Assembly: GCF_047511655.1 (NCBI RefSeq)
Contig: NC_133392.1
Span: 160,818,542 to 160,882,541 of the forward strand
Length of the DNA: 64,000 bases
Direction: 5' to 3'
From: Castor canadensis
Lineage: Eukaryota; Chordata; Mammalia; Rodentia; Castoridae
In this document: one piece after another, positions 1 to 43,200 of the stretch
How positions within the stretch are numbered: position 1 is the stretch's first letter
Layout of the letters: the number at the start of each line of letters is the position of its first letter
Made by a program: the position numbers and the translations under genes
The notes under the pieces: model-generated
What the model saw: only the letters and a program-made list of their open reading frames with translations
Database searches by the model: none
What the model was told of the DNA's origin: nothing

Positions 1-1910
1 ACATTAGCAAGCATCAGCCAGTTATTGATTTATTGGAGTGACCCTCTCAAGTTCTCAGTGGAAGCAAAAGAAAGCTCTAGCTCATGCATGGAGCGTGTTA
101 AAAATGAGCCAGGTTTCACACGGAGTATATCTATGTGATACCTCCTAGAGGTAACCATAGTGCATCTTATCCCAGAGAAATTGCTGATGGATCTTTCTTT
201 ATCCTCTTTGAGTGAATTGTTTTGGTTTTTTTCCCCCCACATGATTTAATCCAACTCCAGTGGTTTGCTTAGGAGGACTTTGATTGGCTTGGTAGCTAAA
301 AAGTACCTGGGAGCCCGTGAGCAGTGTAGGCTTTCAATGTAGAACTCATAAGGTGATTGATTCTCCACCTGTCAGTGCTGCTGGCCAGGCTAGCACAGCT
401 CACGTGGAGCTTGCCCCAAGGGCGCCAGGCATCATGGGAAGAAAGCTCCTTCCCCATAGTCCCAGCATACTCCTGGGATTGAGTCTCCTCACTCCACTTA
501 GGGTCACAGACTCATGTTCCCGTCTGAGCCCCTCACTGAGGAAGGACGTGGAATAGTGCACTGACCAAGCCTGGGGAAGTACCTAGCACAGGTAGGGAAC
601 TGAGGGTATCAGTGGGCTGGAAGAGCAGCCCACCAAAGCAGGGCCAGAGGGAAGGGCAGAGTCACCCCAGGAAAAATGATCTGCGGTGCTGGTTTTCAGC
701 AAGAAGAGCATGGGTGCCAAGCAGCAGAAATAGACATTGCTGCACCCACCCAGATGGGTGATCAAAAGTCAGTTGTGTGACACTAAAACAGAGTAACATT
801 GGAAAACTTGTTCTATTTTTTGTTTGTTTGTTGGGTGGCACTGGGGTTTGAACTCAGGGACTCAGGATTGGTAGGCAGGCGCTCTACTACTTGAGCCATT
901 TCACCAGTCCCTCTGATATTTTGAAATGCCTTTTGAGTCACTAAGTCAGACTCTGTGTTCACTTTTGCACTTAATGTACTGTAATTCTGCTTTCCTTCTG
1001 GTCAAACATCATCACATAGCAATTATTGTTATGCTAGTGATTAAATGGTGTCTTCCCCTTGCTGTTGATAACTAGTTAACACACTGGTTGTTTTACTTTC
1101 CTTAACTCATACAGAGAAACTTTGTTCTTGCCTTGACAAAGTATCACAAAGTGGATGGCCGAGACCACAGAAATTTATTCTGGAGCTAGAAGGCTGAAAT
1201 CAAGGTGCCAACAGGGCTGTGCCCTCTCTGCAGGCTCTAGGAGAGGAGCCTATGGCCTCTTCTAGCTTCTGGTGGTTTATAGCAGTTCCTGGCATTCCTC
1301 AAATAGTTCCAGTTTTTGCCTCCAGCTTCCCATGGGGTTCTCTGCATGTGTGTGTCTGTGTCTCTTCTCCCCTTCTTTTATGTGTGTATATTTTGTTTAT
1401 TGGTTGGGGTTTTGTTTGTTTTGTTTTGTTGCAGTTATTGAGATTAAACTCAGGGTCCCACACATGCTAGGCAAATACTCTCCCATTGAGCTACACTCCC
1501 AGCCCCTTCTCTCCTTCTTAAAAGGCCACCTCTCACATTAGATGGGCCTACCCTTAGGACTCATGTTAACTAGATTATATCTGCAAACCTCAGATCATAT
1601 TTGAAACCCTGTTTTCAAATGAGGTCACATTCACAGGTTTCAAAGGTAGGAATTGAACACTGTGGGGAGATGTAATTCAGTCCTCAACATAGGTCACACT
1701 TTCAAACAAATATTTGGAGTGAGTCAAGATAAATGGTACTTTAAGTAGAACTGGAAATTTCTATAAAAAGTGACAAAAACTAGACTCTTTCAAAGCAGTG
1801 GAAAATTCTGAATGCTTTATGAATTACCTTGTACATTAGCAATCCATGTTACATTAGTGAATTCCTTTAAAGAAATTTTCCCTACTCTTATAACCAGCCC
1901 AAGCTTGCAG
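1..1910 (+). other. CEP104: CEP104 intron 1, 3' part
   Basis: No coding sequence is visible. The stretch ends at the acceptor 'cttgcag' before the start-codon exon. There is no CpG-rich segment, so the promoter and the noncoding first exon are inferred to lie left of the window. It contains a short minus-strand SINE piece (835-910) and an old interspersed repeat (1126-1690) that is itself interrupted by a SINE. Confidence 0.7.
1126..1690 (+). repeat. Old interspersed mammalian repeat, interrupted by a SINE
   Basis: The text around 'agaaatttattctggagct', 'caaggtgcca', 'ggctctaggagagg' and 'tctgcaaacctcag' followed by 'aatgaggtcacattcac' matches a widespread ancient mammalian repeat whose name I cannot assign with certainty. 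A minus-strand SINE at about 1428-1506 splits it, which gives the relative insertion order. A related fragment lies at 35437-35735. Confidence 0.5.
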
Positions 1911-1911
1911 A

Positions 1912-31761
<29,850 letters not shown>

Positions 31762-33940
31762 CAGACATTGGTCTTCTTCATCTCCGTCAGGGACTGTGCA
31801 AGTTTCCTGAATCTGAACCACGTCTCCTAAAAATTCCTGCAGACGTGGGATCTCTGTGCTTTGTCCCTGCTGTCCCTCAGCTCTTGGCCTCTCACGCGTC
31901 ACACTCAGTCTGCATTCATGTAAACACAGCGTGTGGATCTGACCAAAGAGCCCTGCCTGGCAGGACCTCCACGCTGCGGCTGATGTCCGGGTTCTGACCT
32001 CCGCAGGCCTTTAGAGCAGAGGTTCCGGAGAGAGCCAGACACGGCAGCTAGCAGCATCGCTTTCCTTGCTGCTAGGAAAACTCACACTCAGCCTTGGGCA
32101 CAGTCTGTCCCACATGGTTGACTGTGGGCTCAGCTGTGGTGGCCCTTGGGGGCAATGGTGGCCTGCATCTGCTGTGCCTTGTCCCATTCAGACCTGTCTG
32201 CTAGGCCTCCACCCAGTGCACTTCGTTGCAGGGAAGCAGGGGTCATGTCTGCAGGACTTGTGTTTCCATGGAAACAAGAAATAAAGGCAAAAAGGAAGCT
32301 AGAAGACAGCTGTCCTGCCCAGCACACGCCTTGCTCCATACTCATTGAGTGCTGTCCCTGTGACACCAGCCATGTGGCCACCTGGAACCAAGCCCCAGGC
32401 CCTAGCAGTCCGTCACACTTTTGCTCAGGGCGTTTGCATTCTCCAGAGTCCTGGAGCGTGGACTGCGGCTGCCTTTCCCTGATGACTCTGTGCTCGCTTG
32501 ACGCGGGCCTCACACCTGAGCTTTGATTCTGACATGGAGCACCTGCCACCCTACAGACCTACAGACGAGTCCCACCCTCCTCACAGGTCCAGACACTCCA
32601 CCCAGGCCTCTCGTCCCATCCCTCCACCATGCTGTGACTGGGTCCGCTTTCCCAAGCAGTTCATAGCATGTCAGAAATCCAAGTGCTGTGTGAAGCAGCC
32701 CCTCAGCAGCTCTGACAACCCCGTCCCGGGAAGGAGGTCGTTCTCTCCTAGGAACTTCGGTTAGACCGGGTTTCAGCTTCTTACCCACTCAGCTGTGGGA
32801 GAGAAGGAACCATGTGAAACACCTGGAAACACCCTAGCACGGCCCTGTGTTCCTGTTACTGCTCCCCCCAGTGCCCAGTCCAGCCAGTACTGAAGGACGG
32901 GCCTCCCGTGCCCACCCCAGGGCAGGGGCCAGAGTTCTGCTTGCTTCCTGAGGTTGCAGAAGCAGGCAAAACGCCACTTTGAACTGTTTGAGGGAATTCG
33001 TGATGAGGGTGTGAGTGTATAATTAGTGTATAAATATTTGTTAATCCCCAACCATGTGAAACTATAAAACATTTTAAAAAACTAATAGCTGTGTGACCAG
33101 TGAACTCCCCGAATTTGCATTGATTGACCTGTTTCTGGCAAACACGTACCTCCTGGTGTGGCTGACTCAGTACTGAGTGAGAGCAGGAGCTACCAAGAGG
33201 GCAAGCTTTGGAAAGCTTCGGGGTAGGGGAAAACACAACACTTGAGCAGACAAGCCAGGCACAGATGCCTCAGTGTTTACACATGGCCCTATATGCTTCC
33301 GAGCTGCTGGCCACTATTTTCTAATCCAGTTTTAGTAAAATACTTTAAATAAAATACAATGAAAAAAGCTAACCAAGGAATTATTCTTTTCTGTGATCAA
33401 AACTTAAGAGGGAAATATGTAATGTTTTCTATCTGTTGTAACTTAAAGATATTTAAAAATGAAAAATACTTCATTTTTACTTCCTGTCTGACTGTTACAA
33501 AAGAATCGTGTCGAACAGATGTCAGTGAAAGCGCTCCTCGCTCATGCACGGTCAGGGCCATGAACAAAGGACTGAAGATCTAAAAGGAACTAAGATCCTT
33601 TGGCCATTCACAAGTAAATATCTGAATTTAGAACACTGATTGATAATTGAATCTTCACTTATGAATATGTGTGGATATTTAATATTTATTGCTGTTGTTT
33701 TCATATTTTAAGATATTAAATAATTTAAAAGAACTGTAGCTACAAACTTGACATTAGAATACAAATGTAAATACTTTTAATGAAAATTTGCAAGTTTTTA
33801 ATGTTTTAACATAGTTCTCTATTTGTCTTTATTTCAGGTACCAGAATTATAAAATAAGTAATATATTTTTCTTGTTTTAAGACTTGTGTTAACTCACCTT
33901 GAGAATGTTAATAAAAAGGTCATTAAATGTTTTGTCACTT
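31762..33940 (+). other. CEP104: CEP104 3' UTR (inferred extent)
   Basis: Non-repetitive sequence follows the stop codon and turns AT-rich from about 33300. The extent is inferred from polyadenylation signals and from the long 3' UTR I recall for the human mRNA. The end shown is approximate. Confidence 0.55.
33910..33915 (+). terminator. CEP104: Candidate distal polyadenylation signal of CEP104
   Basis: AATAAA followed by a T/G-rich stretch ('tgttttgtcactttt'). A second AATAAA at 33348-33353 could serve as a proximal site. Confidence 0.55.
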
Positions 33941-34121
33941 TTATTTCAAGATTATAATGAAACAGAGACTTGTAAATTTTTTGACATTAGTAGACACACA
34001 AGTGTAGCCTGGGATGGAGGTGGCTGTGGAGAGGCTGTCAGTATCAAGCTGCTGTGAGAGAGTTGGGTCCCTGAAATAAATTGCCAAAGTGAGTTTGCTG
34101 CTGAAGACACTAAAAGACTTT

Positions 34122-34340
34122 AAGGTGTGCCAGGTGCTGGTAGCTCACACCTGTAATCCTAGCTCCTCAGTAGGCAGAGATCAGGCGGATCGCGGTTTGA
34201 AGCCAACCCCAGGCAAATAGTTCCTCAGACTCTATCTCGAAAAAACCCATCACGAAAAGGGCCGGTGGAGTGGCTTAAGTAGTAGAGCACCTGAGCATGA
34301 GGCCCTGAGTTCACACCCCAGTAACACCAAGAAAAAGAAG
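34122..34340 (+). repeat. Composite SINE
   Basis: Includes 'cacacctgtaatcctagctc', 'cccatcacgaaaagggcc' and 'gagttcacaccccagtaac' with an A-rich tail. Confidence 0.85.
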
Positions 34341-35214
34341 AGAATTTGAGCGTTAAGCATCCTTTTAATGTTTACCTTTCCTTTCTTTTAAATAAATCGT
34401 TAGGGGCCAGGCCAGTTAGACTCTGACTGTGGTCACACCCTCCCCGTGTATCCAGCTGCTTTGGGCAGAGAGCTGTATCATGGCAGCCCGGCTGCTCTGA
34501 CCACTCCACAAATGCCTGGAGGAAACCACACTCGCGCTGCAGGGACTACAACTGAAGCCACGTCTATTCAGGAAGGCCTGCTCCAGCCATGGCTGCTTCA
34601 GGGGACCTGCACTGGCCCAGCCATCACAAGCTACAGTGCACTCTGGATGACCTTGCCCACCCTGAGAGACTCTAGCTCAGCAAAGAGCGTCTGACGTGCA
34701 GTGGAGGCTTGTGACTAATTCTTGGTCAGAAGGCTGTGAAGGGTAAGGATGAGAGAATGTGGGCCCTGGGTGCTGGAAGGGTTCCAGGAAGCTGCCAAGG
34801 CCTAAGGACCAAGGATGCCCATACCCAACACCCAAGAGTCAACACAAGCCACTGTGAGAACCAAGGGCTCCCACACCCGAGGCTGCTGAGAGCTGAGGAT
34901 TACACTAGCTGCTGAGGACCTGGGCCACGGGCGGATGAAAGCCCCAGAGCAATAAGCCTCCAACCTGAGCAGCAGACTACCTGGAGCCTAGAGATAAGCC
35001 TCTGGCCTCTACAGGCTGGCCATGGCCTCTAATCCTCAGAACTTGGAGCTGTGAGCCCGTCAGCCCAGCTGACTCAAGGTACTCGAGGGCCCAAGACTGC
35101 CAACGTTGGAAGAATTCCTCCTCCCCTACTTCTGACTGCTACCTCAGCACAGCAAAAATGACCCCAGCCAGCTAATGGATGGAGGGGAAGAAGGGAGGGA
35201 GGGAGGCAACTATG

Positions 35215-35400
35215 AAAGATGGATAATTTGATTCTTTTAAAGTTAAGAACTTCTGAGCATCAAGAGACCTTAAAGAAATGGAAAACTGGGAGACATGTTT
35301 ACCACATATAAACAACAAAGAATTAGTATCTAAAAGATAAAGAACTCCTCCTACACATGAATAAAGGAATAAGCATTTCCTTAACCAATTCCCAAAAGTA
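35215..35400 (+). repeat. LINE-1 3'-end-like fragment
   Basis: The order 'aacttctgagcatcaagag', 'tggaaaactgggagacatg', 'aagaattagtatctaaaag', 'ataaagaactcctcctaca' follows the conserved end of L1 ORF2. It is short and non-coding. Confidence 0.65.
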
Positions 35401-35436
35401 TGACTAAAAGTAGGAAAATAATTTTATCATTTGGCA

Positions 35437-35735
35437 CAGCCGTTTCCAAACGCTGCTGTGACCGATCACTGGAAGGCAGGTGGCTTAAAGCAACACCAAT
35501 TCATTAGCTTACAGTGCGGCCAAGCTGACGTCTAGCATGGGCTCGCTGGTCTCGGAGCGCGGGTCTTTTCTTTCTTAGGAAGAACCAATTCCCTTGCTTC
35601 TTCCAGTGTCGAGATGTCTGCTACCCTTGGCTTGTGGCCTCTTCGTCTACCTTCAAGTCTTCACTTTGTCACCTGTCCAGTTCCTTCTTTCCTGCCTCTT
35701 CCACTTCTAAGGACCCTGGGAAGTACACTGGACCT
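35437..35735 (+). repeat. Old interspersed mammalian repeat
   Basis: 'gtggcttaaagcaacaccaa', 'cttgcttcttccagtgtcg' and 'ccacttctaaggaccctggg' resemble the same ancient repeat as at 1126-1690; family name not assigned. Confidence 0.45.
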
Positions 35736-36620
35736 CCACACCTGTATGGATTCAGCTTGACGCGAGCACAGCCATCCTGAATCATATCAGCCGTGACTGC
35801 CTGAGTGATCCTGGCTGGTTTTGCCTGTAGTTTCCCAGAAAGCTACACAGACACAGCTCCTGGATGCCGGGATGCACCTGACTGGCAGCAGCTGAAGACA
35901 CACCAGGTGCATTCCAGCAGGACAAAGTCACTCTCGTTCTAACCCAAATTACGCATTCACCTGGTCTTGCTGCCACCCGCCCACATTTCTGTTAGACCCC
36001 CAATAAGTGCCCTCTGTATGGTTCTGAACCTGTCTGGTCTCACACACTGGGGCCAGGTTGTTCCACAGCACCAATAATTCAGACCATCTCCCACTTCAAT
36101 ACCTGTGGCTTGAACCACCACACCTGGCTTATGTGTTTTTAAGTATGAGCTCAAAAAATCAGTGTACTAACAGGTCATTTCTAAGTCACTGCAAAAATTG
36201 CACTAGCTGCCAAAAATGCTTTTTAAACTAGTAGTGGTGATGATTCAGAGATGTGTTGGCAATGTTTGGGATTTGAGGATGGATTCCCAATGCTCCAACC
36301 CATGACGTGTGGTTTCTGGGTCAAAGGAAGCATTCCCAGGGATCCATTCTTCGCCTATCTTTGCCCTTGGAGATTCCATTTCAGTTAGCGCACCACATTC
36401 AAACCATGATGTTAGTTTTCTTTTGGTCAAAAAGACACTGACCTAGGGCTGCAGGGCAGCTCAGTGGTGAGCACTTGCCCAGCAAGCATGAGGCTCTGGG
36501 TTCCAACCCTAGCCCTGGGGGAAGAAATATCCTAGAATTAGGGTGGTTCTTGCAACAGACACCGCTTTATTGGCACATTGTTTGTTCCCTTGAGCTTTAG
36601 GCAGTTACACAAGAATATTT

Positions 36621-36825
36621 TCTTCTTTTTTTTTTTCTGATAGCACTGAGATTTGAACCTAGGGCCTCACCCTTGCTAGGCAGGCACTCTACCACTTGAG
36701 CTGCTCCACCAGCCCTTTTGTGAAGGGTTTTTTTGAGATAGGGTCTGGTGAGCTATTTGCCTGGGCTGGCTTTGAACCACAATCCTCCTGATCTCTGCCT
36801 CCGAGGAGCTAGGATTACAAACACA
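36621..36825 (-). repeat. Composite SINE
   Basis: A minus-strand copy: T run, 'gatttgaacctagggcctc', 'ctaccacttgagctgctcc', 'gagatagggtctggtgagc', 'gatctctgcctccgaggag'. Two plus-strand tRNA-like pieces flank it at 36446-36525 and 36885-36980. Confidence 0.85.
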
Positions 36826-36999
36826 CAAGAACATTTTCTGAACAAGTGCATGTCATCTTAGTATCACAACCCATTTTCAGAATTTTAAAAGGGATTGGGG
36901 TGTGGCTCAAGTGGTAGAGCGCCTGCCTAAGCAAGTACAAAACCCTGAGATCAAACCCCAGTACTACCAGAAAAAAAAAAAGCCATATTCTAAATTTAT

Positions 37000-37185
37000 T
37001 TTTTTGGGGGGGGTGACACTGGGGTTTGAACTTTTTAACTCAAGACCCTTGTGCTTGCAAAGCAGGTGCTCTACCACTTGAGCCACACTTCCAGTCCATT
37101 TTGCTGTGGTTATTTTGGAGATAGGGTCTCAAAAGCTATTTGCAGCTCCCAAGTAGCTAGGATTACAGGCATAAGCCACAGGTGC
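37000..37185 (-). repeat. SINE, minus strand
   Basis: 'cactggggtttgaactttt', 'ctctaccacttgagccacac' and 'gagatagggtctcaaaagc' mark a truncated copy next to the previous one in the same orientation. Confidence 0.8.
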
Positions 37186-37880
37186 CTCGCTCATTTTCAG
37201 AACCTTTAAAATACCACAATAATATAAACCCACTGGAAATGATTAAAGATCCTTCCATATACTTTCTGCTTTCTCTCACTGTTGGGGATGTCATGGTCAC
37301 AAAAAGGGTACCGTAGCACCAATTCTTACATTCTAGTGTGTTTAACCAAAATAACAGCATGTAGAATATAAAAGACCTTCTCAGGAAGGAAGATTTCCTA
37401 GGAGCCCCAGCAGACAGATGGCCCCTTAACTGACTGACTAGGCCAGAGTCACAGACTATCCTTACAGCAGTCCTTGGGTAGTACAGGCCTGAGCCCCTCA
37501 GGCAAATGATATTTAAAGCCTCTGGGAGCGAGAAGGAAGCAATGGCTGTGGTTTCGGCAGCCAACACCGTCTGGTCGGGCTGCCATGTGGCAGAGGGCAC
37601 AGATGGCACCTAGGTAACGGGTTTGAGCTTATGCCACTGGCCTGCTCACAGAGGTGGTATGGGAGGCGGTGACTGCTGATGGCAGAGCCGAATGCAATGA
37701 AGCAGAGAGCCCGCTGCCCGGGGCTTGTTTGGCCAGTACCCAGGAGCAGACGTGCGATCCACCAGCAAGCCTTGCCGTTCAGAAATAGTGCACCACATTT
37801 GGTTGTCCCAGGATTCGAGTCTGACATCCTTGCGCTCACTTCAATGTGGCAATGCACTGTAATTTATCCGTTCTCCCACT

Positions 37881-38160
37881 GGCAGTGTCACGGCCCATCG
37901 GAGGGCTCTTGCCCTGGAGTCATAGACAAGAAGGAAGCTTTATTGATAGGAAGACTGAGCGGGGAGACGCACAGCGGGATCGGGAAACAGGGTGACCCCT
38001 GGGCTCTGGAGTATTGCATTATTTATAGATAGGGCTTCCGCCTTAACACAAAAAACAGTACCTGGTGGGATCCTATAGTCCGTTCTTGGCAACTGTGGGC
38101 TTCTCCTACTTCCTGGTTCCTGACTGAGCTGCTTCCTCCCGCATTCATGAGGTCACTACA
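37881..38160 (-). repeat. 3' LTR of the provirus
   Basis: It begins TGTAGTGACC on the minus strand at 38160. A TATA-like CTATAAATAA lies at 38019-38028 and AATAAAGCTTCC at 37944-37933. It aligns with 46222-46433 and 45880-45911, with roughly a dozen substitutions plus small indels by eye. Confidence 0.85.
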
Positions 38161-38172
38161 AATTCCCCCTAT
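38161..38172 (-). other. Polypurine tract next to the 3' LTR
   Basis: The minus strand reads ATAGGGGGAATT directly before the LTR's TG. This is the expected plus-strand priming site. Confidence 0.75.
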
Positions 38173-38184
38173 GGATTGGAGCCC

Positions 38185-39941
38185 CTAACTACTGTTAGGG
38201 AGATAGGACAAGGGGATCAAGTTATTAGGTACTTCCTGCTGAGAAGGGTCGAAGAGGGGCCCTGTGGGAGTCAGGGGTCCAGGCCGAGGGGTGTCCAGGG
38301 GCCCACAGTAGTACTGGTGAGGTTGTAGGACCATCTGGAGCTGGAGCTTGACAGATTCTAAACAAGAGGAGACAAAATGAACCAAGCAGTTAAGTGTGCA
38401 CGGGCCAAAGCACAGGGCTAGGCCCAGAAGTATGAGGTCCCAGGAAAGGGAGTATCCACAGCCAGACAGAGTGGCCTAGTGAGGAAAACAAAGCGCCTAA
38501 CCAAGATGATTGAGTACTTTGTGTTTTGAGGGTATCTATTATTTTGATGTTTTCTTTTAAAATTTTTTAGATTTTCCTCTACCTTACCCAAGGTGTTAAC
38601 GTAGAGGCAGCCTGTCTCATTAAGAATGACACAGGTGCCACCTTGCACGGCCATTAAAAGGCCAAATGCCCTATGGTTTTGAAGGACCACAGCTGCCAGG
38701 GAATCAGTGGATTTATGTTAGTTTTCTATGGCTGCCACAGTGGCCTTCCAAGACTCATGGACCATGACAGTGAGATTAAGGATCGAATTTTCAAGTAAAG
38801 GGAGGTCAACAGACCAAAAGAACTCCCAGAGTGCAGCCATTCTCTTACTGGGATTTTTCAAGTATATAGCCAGTCCACTCAACTGCTTCTGCGAGAATGG
38901 GAGGGAGGTGGGGCATAAGAGAGATCTCAAGAAAGGATCCCAGGTTAGGACTATACCCCGAGGAAGTCGTATCTGTTGTGCGATGTATGAGGACATTGGG
39001 TAAGGTGGCCACAACCACACATTGGCCCTACCACTCAGTCAGATTTACAGAGGAAAGTGAATCCTGTGAGGTGGAGGTTTACCTTGGTAGAGTATACTTG
39101 GGCCATGACAGTTGTGCCATCCTTTGCCAGGGGGAGGGTGGAGCCTGTGAGTGAGACTAAGGCGGCCATAATACCACTCACCATTGCACCTGCTCCTCCC
39201 CCCTTGCCCCTGAGAGAGTGAGGTTGGGTTGAATTGGGTGTTGTTATAAATGGGAGAGGAGTGGTTTGTGGCACATATGCTGTTGCAAAGGATGGAAGAG
39301 GAAGGAGGTGCAATTTTGTGTCATGTTGGTGAGGGTCCCGGAGGTAAGGTTGAGATTAGCCACCTGGGTTCCATTGAAGGAGTAGAGGGTGAAGTTGCCT
39401 TCCCAGGAATTGGTGTGATTGATCCTGAGGGTGGCATTACACAAGGAAGAGTTGAGGGCACCCAAAACACCACTGACACCCACCCTCTCAAAACAGACGG
39501 CGTGGGGACGCAAAATGGAGGAAGCTCATCCAAACATCAAGGGAGGGGAAGGTTGTGCCACCTCCATGAGAGGGTATAGGTACACCTGGAGGTAATGTTG
39601 TAGAGTAAGGTTTCTATGGCCAGGGGAAGTGCCTTGTAGGTAAGGTCATCAGGTGCCCAGAGATCTTTGGGACAAACCCTGCAATTGGTGAGATTAGTAA
39701 TCTTGGCCAAGTAGTTGATGGTGGGGGTCCATGGATGATGGTGAAGCACCTGTCCCATAAGAGCGTGGAGGAAAAGAAGTATAAGATTCATGGGAGAGAA
39801 CACAGAAAAAGGAAACAGAATTAGAGCCCTACGTTGTAGATAGGGCCACTCCCAGGGAGATGTCACCCACAGACCGATGCTCAAGACTATGGTCAGAGAG
39901 AGGTAGAGTGTGAGGAAGAGGTGGGGGGAGACATTTGGCAT
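38185..39941 (-). pseudogene. env remnant of the provirus
   Basis: Surface and transmembrane envelope remnants spread over at least three frames: 39941-39537, 39513-39244, 39020-38718, 38690-38418 and 38385-38185. Asn-X-Thr/Ser sites are frequent. The transmembrane segment shows the family's Cys-rich region at 38633-38607, but the CC pair reads Gly-Cys, so the family's CX6CC motif is incomplete. The tail near 38340 (QMVLQPHQ) resembles gammaretroviral cytoplasmic tails. It is not an intact envelope gene. Confidence 0.85.
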
Positions 39942-40229
39942 GAGTTACTTTCCTGATGGAGTCTTTTTAAAGAGAAATTTAAGGTCCAAGATGGGCTCAC
40001 AAGAAAGGTTAATCTCCCCAGTAGCAAATTTAGTGGCAGCAGTGGCAGCAGGGGGAATCCAGCACTTGACTCTGGAGATGTGGACCCAAGATTCCAATCC
40101 AGTCACTTGGACTCCTGTTGGGGTGGAAAGGAGTACAGGTAGGGGTTCTGAAGGTCCCCTAGATGGGTTTGACAACTTGACTTTTGCCCCAAGTCACTGG
40201 GGCAAAAGGGTGGAGGAGAGGCGGGGAAG

Positions 40230-43200
40230 TATGAGAGATACCTTGGTATAATTTGGTTAGGACTTGTTGAAACTTGGCTAATGATATGAGAGGTGAGTCT
40301 GGCTGTTTCATCATTGAAAATGAGGGCATTAGTAAGGAATGGTCAGCCATGAAGAGCCTCTAAGTGGGTGATGCCCAATTTGCCTGGTGTGTTTCAGAGG
40401 CAGGTGAGGGCCAGGGGTTACAGCTTAGGCCAGGGAAGATGGGTCTCCTGGACTAGTTTAGCTAGGTGGCATTTAAGTAGCCCATTGGCCTGCTCCACCT
40501 TTCCCGAGGATTGGAGTCTCCAGGCACAGTGGAAGTGGTATTTTATACCTAGAGCCTAGGGTATTCCCTGAGTAACTTCAGCTCAGAATGCTGGGCCGTT
40601 GTCACTTTGAAGGCTGTTAAGGGAGACTGAATTGAGGGATGATTTCTTGGATTAAGGCCTTGACTACTTCCTGAGCCTTTTCTGTGGAGCAAGGAAAGGC
40701 TTCAGCCCATCCCATGAAGGTATCAACGTACAGGTCCAAGCGAGAGTAGGGGCCACCTGGCATATGGGTGAAATAATTTTGCCAGTCCTCTCTGGGGTAG
40801 GAACCTCATCCTTGAGTTCTCAGAGGGGAGAGAGGTTGGTTGCGAGGGTTGTTGCATTGGTAAATTTCACACCTCTTAATATGTCTTGAAGGGTCTCCTG
40901 GCTAAGGACCTCTGGCTAAAGACAGGGTGTTTTCTATTCCCAGATGATAGGACTGATATAAAGTCTTGAGGATTTTCCACTGTATGCTTTGGGTTAAGAG
41001 GAGTCTGTCCTCGGGAGAGACCCACTATCCTCTGTGGTCCAAATGGTAGCCCTGTGTTGAAGTCATCTGGATTTTGGAGGAAAGATATTGAGGTCTTTCA
41101 GGAGGGAGAAGGGACTCTTCCCATAAAAGGGGACCCTGATGGAAGGCCATGGAGCTGCATCTGCTTTTCTATTGCCCAGGGCTATAGGATCGCTACTTTT
41201 TTGATGTCCTGGGCAATGCAACTTGTTGAGGCATTGAGCAGTATCTGAGAGCTTTAGGGTCATTTGAGAGTGTTTAATGGGGGACCCAGAGGCCATGAGC
41301 ATCCCCCATTCCCTCCAGATGGCCGCGTGGGCGTGCAGGATGAGAAAGGCATATTTAGAGTCAGTATAGATATTGACTCTCATGCCCTGGGAAAGTTATA
41401 AGGCTTTGGTGAGAGCAGTAAGTTCAGCCAATTGGGCGCTAGTGTTTGGGGGCAAGGGTTCTGCCCACAAGATTTGAGTGGATGTGTGACTACTGCCACC
41501 CCAGCCTGGTTTCTCCATTATTAATCAAGGAGCTTCTGTCAGTGAAGAGTAAAAGGTCTGTCTCTGAAAGAGGTTTATCGAGGAGGTCAGGCCTGAGTGT
41601 AATTTTTGGCCAGGATCTCTTCACAGGAGTGACTAGGGGCATCACTTCCTGTGGGAAGGAAGGAGGCAGGGTTGAGGTTGGGGCAGGTTTTGAGGTTCAC
41701 TTCTGGACAATCTAAGAGTTGGGCCTGGTATTTGAGTAGTTAGTTGTCAGATAGCCATAACCCTCCCTTAGAGCTCAAGATGCCTCCCTGGTCATGGAGA
41801 GTGTAGACAGTAAGAGGTTTTCCTAAGATAAGCTTTTGGGCTTCCAACTGCAGCGATGGCCCTCAAGCTGCCCGGCCATCCCTTAGCCACACTGTCTAGT
41901 TCCTTACTTAGATACCCCACAGGTTGAGGAGTGTTTCCTTGGATGGGTTATGACCCCAAGAGCCAGTCCCCCCTACTCATAGATACATAGTTGGAAAGTG
42001 TCCTGAGAGGGTAGGCTCAAGGCTGGGGCCAGGCTAAGGGACTGTTTGAGCTTGAGAAAGGCATCCTGGCTCTCTTTGTCCCACTCAAGGAGGGGTTGAG
42101 AATGTTGTTAGCTTTTCTTTGGAGCCAGTATCAGGGGTGAGCAAGCTCAGCATAGCCAGAGATCCAGATTCGACAGAATCCAGTGACTCCCCAAAAGCCT
42201 CTTAGTTGTTGGAGGATTTGAGGGAGAGGATACTGTAGATTAGGACAGAGTCACTCTGGACGCAGGGACCTAGTTTGTTTTCACGAACCAATCCAAGATA
42301 ATTGACCTTAGGGCTATATAGCTGAGCTTTTTCTCTAGAGATCTTAAAGTCACAACTGGTCAAAAAGTTTAATAAGGACTCTGTGGCCCTGGAGATAGTG
42401 GGTTCAGCTGGACCACAGAGAAGATCATCCACAGATTGGAGTAAGGTGGCCCCCTGGAATTGCCAGTCAATTAGATCTCATGCCAGTATTTGACCAAAGA
42501 TGTGAGGGCTATCTCAAAACCCCTGGGGCAGGACCATCCACGTCAGCTGCCCCAAGATTTTGGTGGGGTCCTCAAAGGCAAAAAGTGGTTGGCTATCAGA
42601 GTGGAGAGGTATATAGAAAAAGGTGTCCATTAGGTCTATAATTGAGCAGTGTTGTGCATTAGGGGGAATCTGAGCCAGGAGAGTATAAGGACTAGGAACC
42701 ACTGTGTTCTCACCAACTCACTGATGAGTTAGAGGTCTTGAACTAGTCTCCACTTATTGGAACCCTTTTGTACTGCCAGGATGGAGGTGTTGTAGGAGCT
42801 AGAGCATGCAATCAGGAGGCCCTGTTGGGCCTCTGGCTTCAAGGGACATTGTTTTTAGTGAGGGAACCAGAGGGGATATTTTAGGCAGATCCAGACAGGA
42901 GCGGCTGTCTTTGCCCTCCCAATGGTGGAGCCATTGGTCCAGATGGGTGGGTCCACTTGTTCTTCAATTAGGGGCATGAAAAATACTCTCCAGGAGGGAG
43001 TAGTATTTGGACCTTGAGTTTTGACAAAAGATCCCTTCCCAGCAAGGGGATGGGAGTCTTGGGGACCATTAGAAATGAGTGACAGAAGTGGAAGTCCCCC
43101 CAAGAGCAAGCCGAAGGCTGGGTGAAATATCGTTCTAGGGGCTGGCCCGATATGGCCCAAACACTGACTTTGTTGTTAGACCTGGGACCTGGAGGGAAAG

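Larger units (their letters stand above)
33941..37880. other. Intergenic region between CEP104 and the provirus
   Basis: No gene found. It contains five SINE pieces (34122, 36446, 36621, 36885 and 37000), an L1-like fragment at about 35215-35400 and an old repeat at 35437-35735. Sequence at 34390-35210 and 35740-36440 is unassigned. Confidence 0.55.

Noticed and set aside
38185-39941. Captured syncytin-like envelope gene
   Set aside because: The env region is split over several frames with stops and lacks a key Cys, so it cannot encode an intact envelope.
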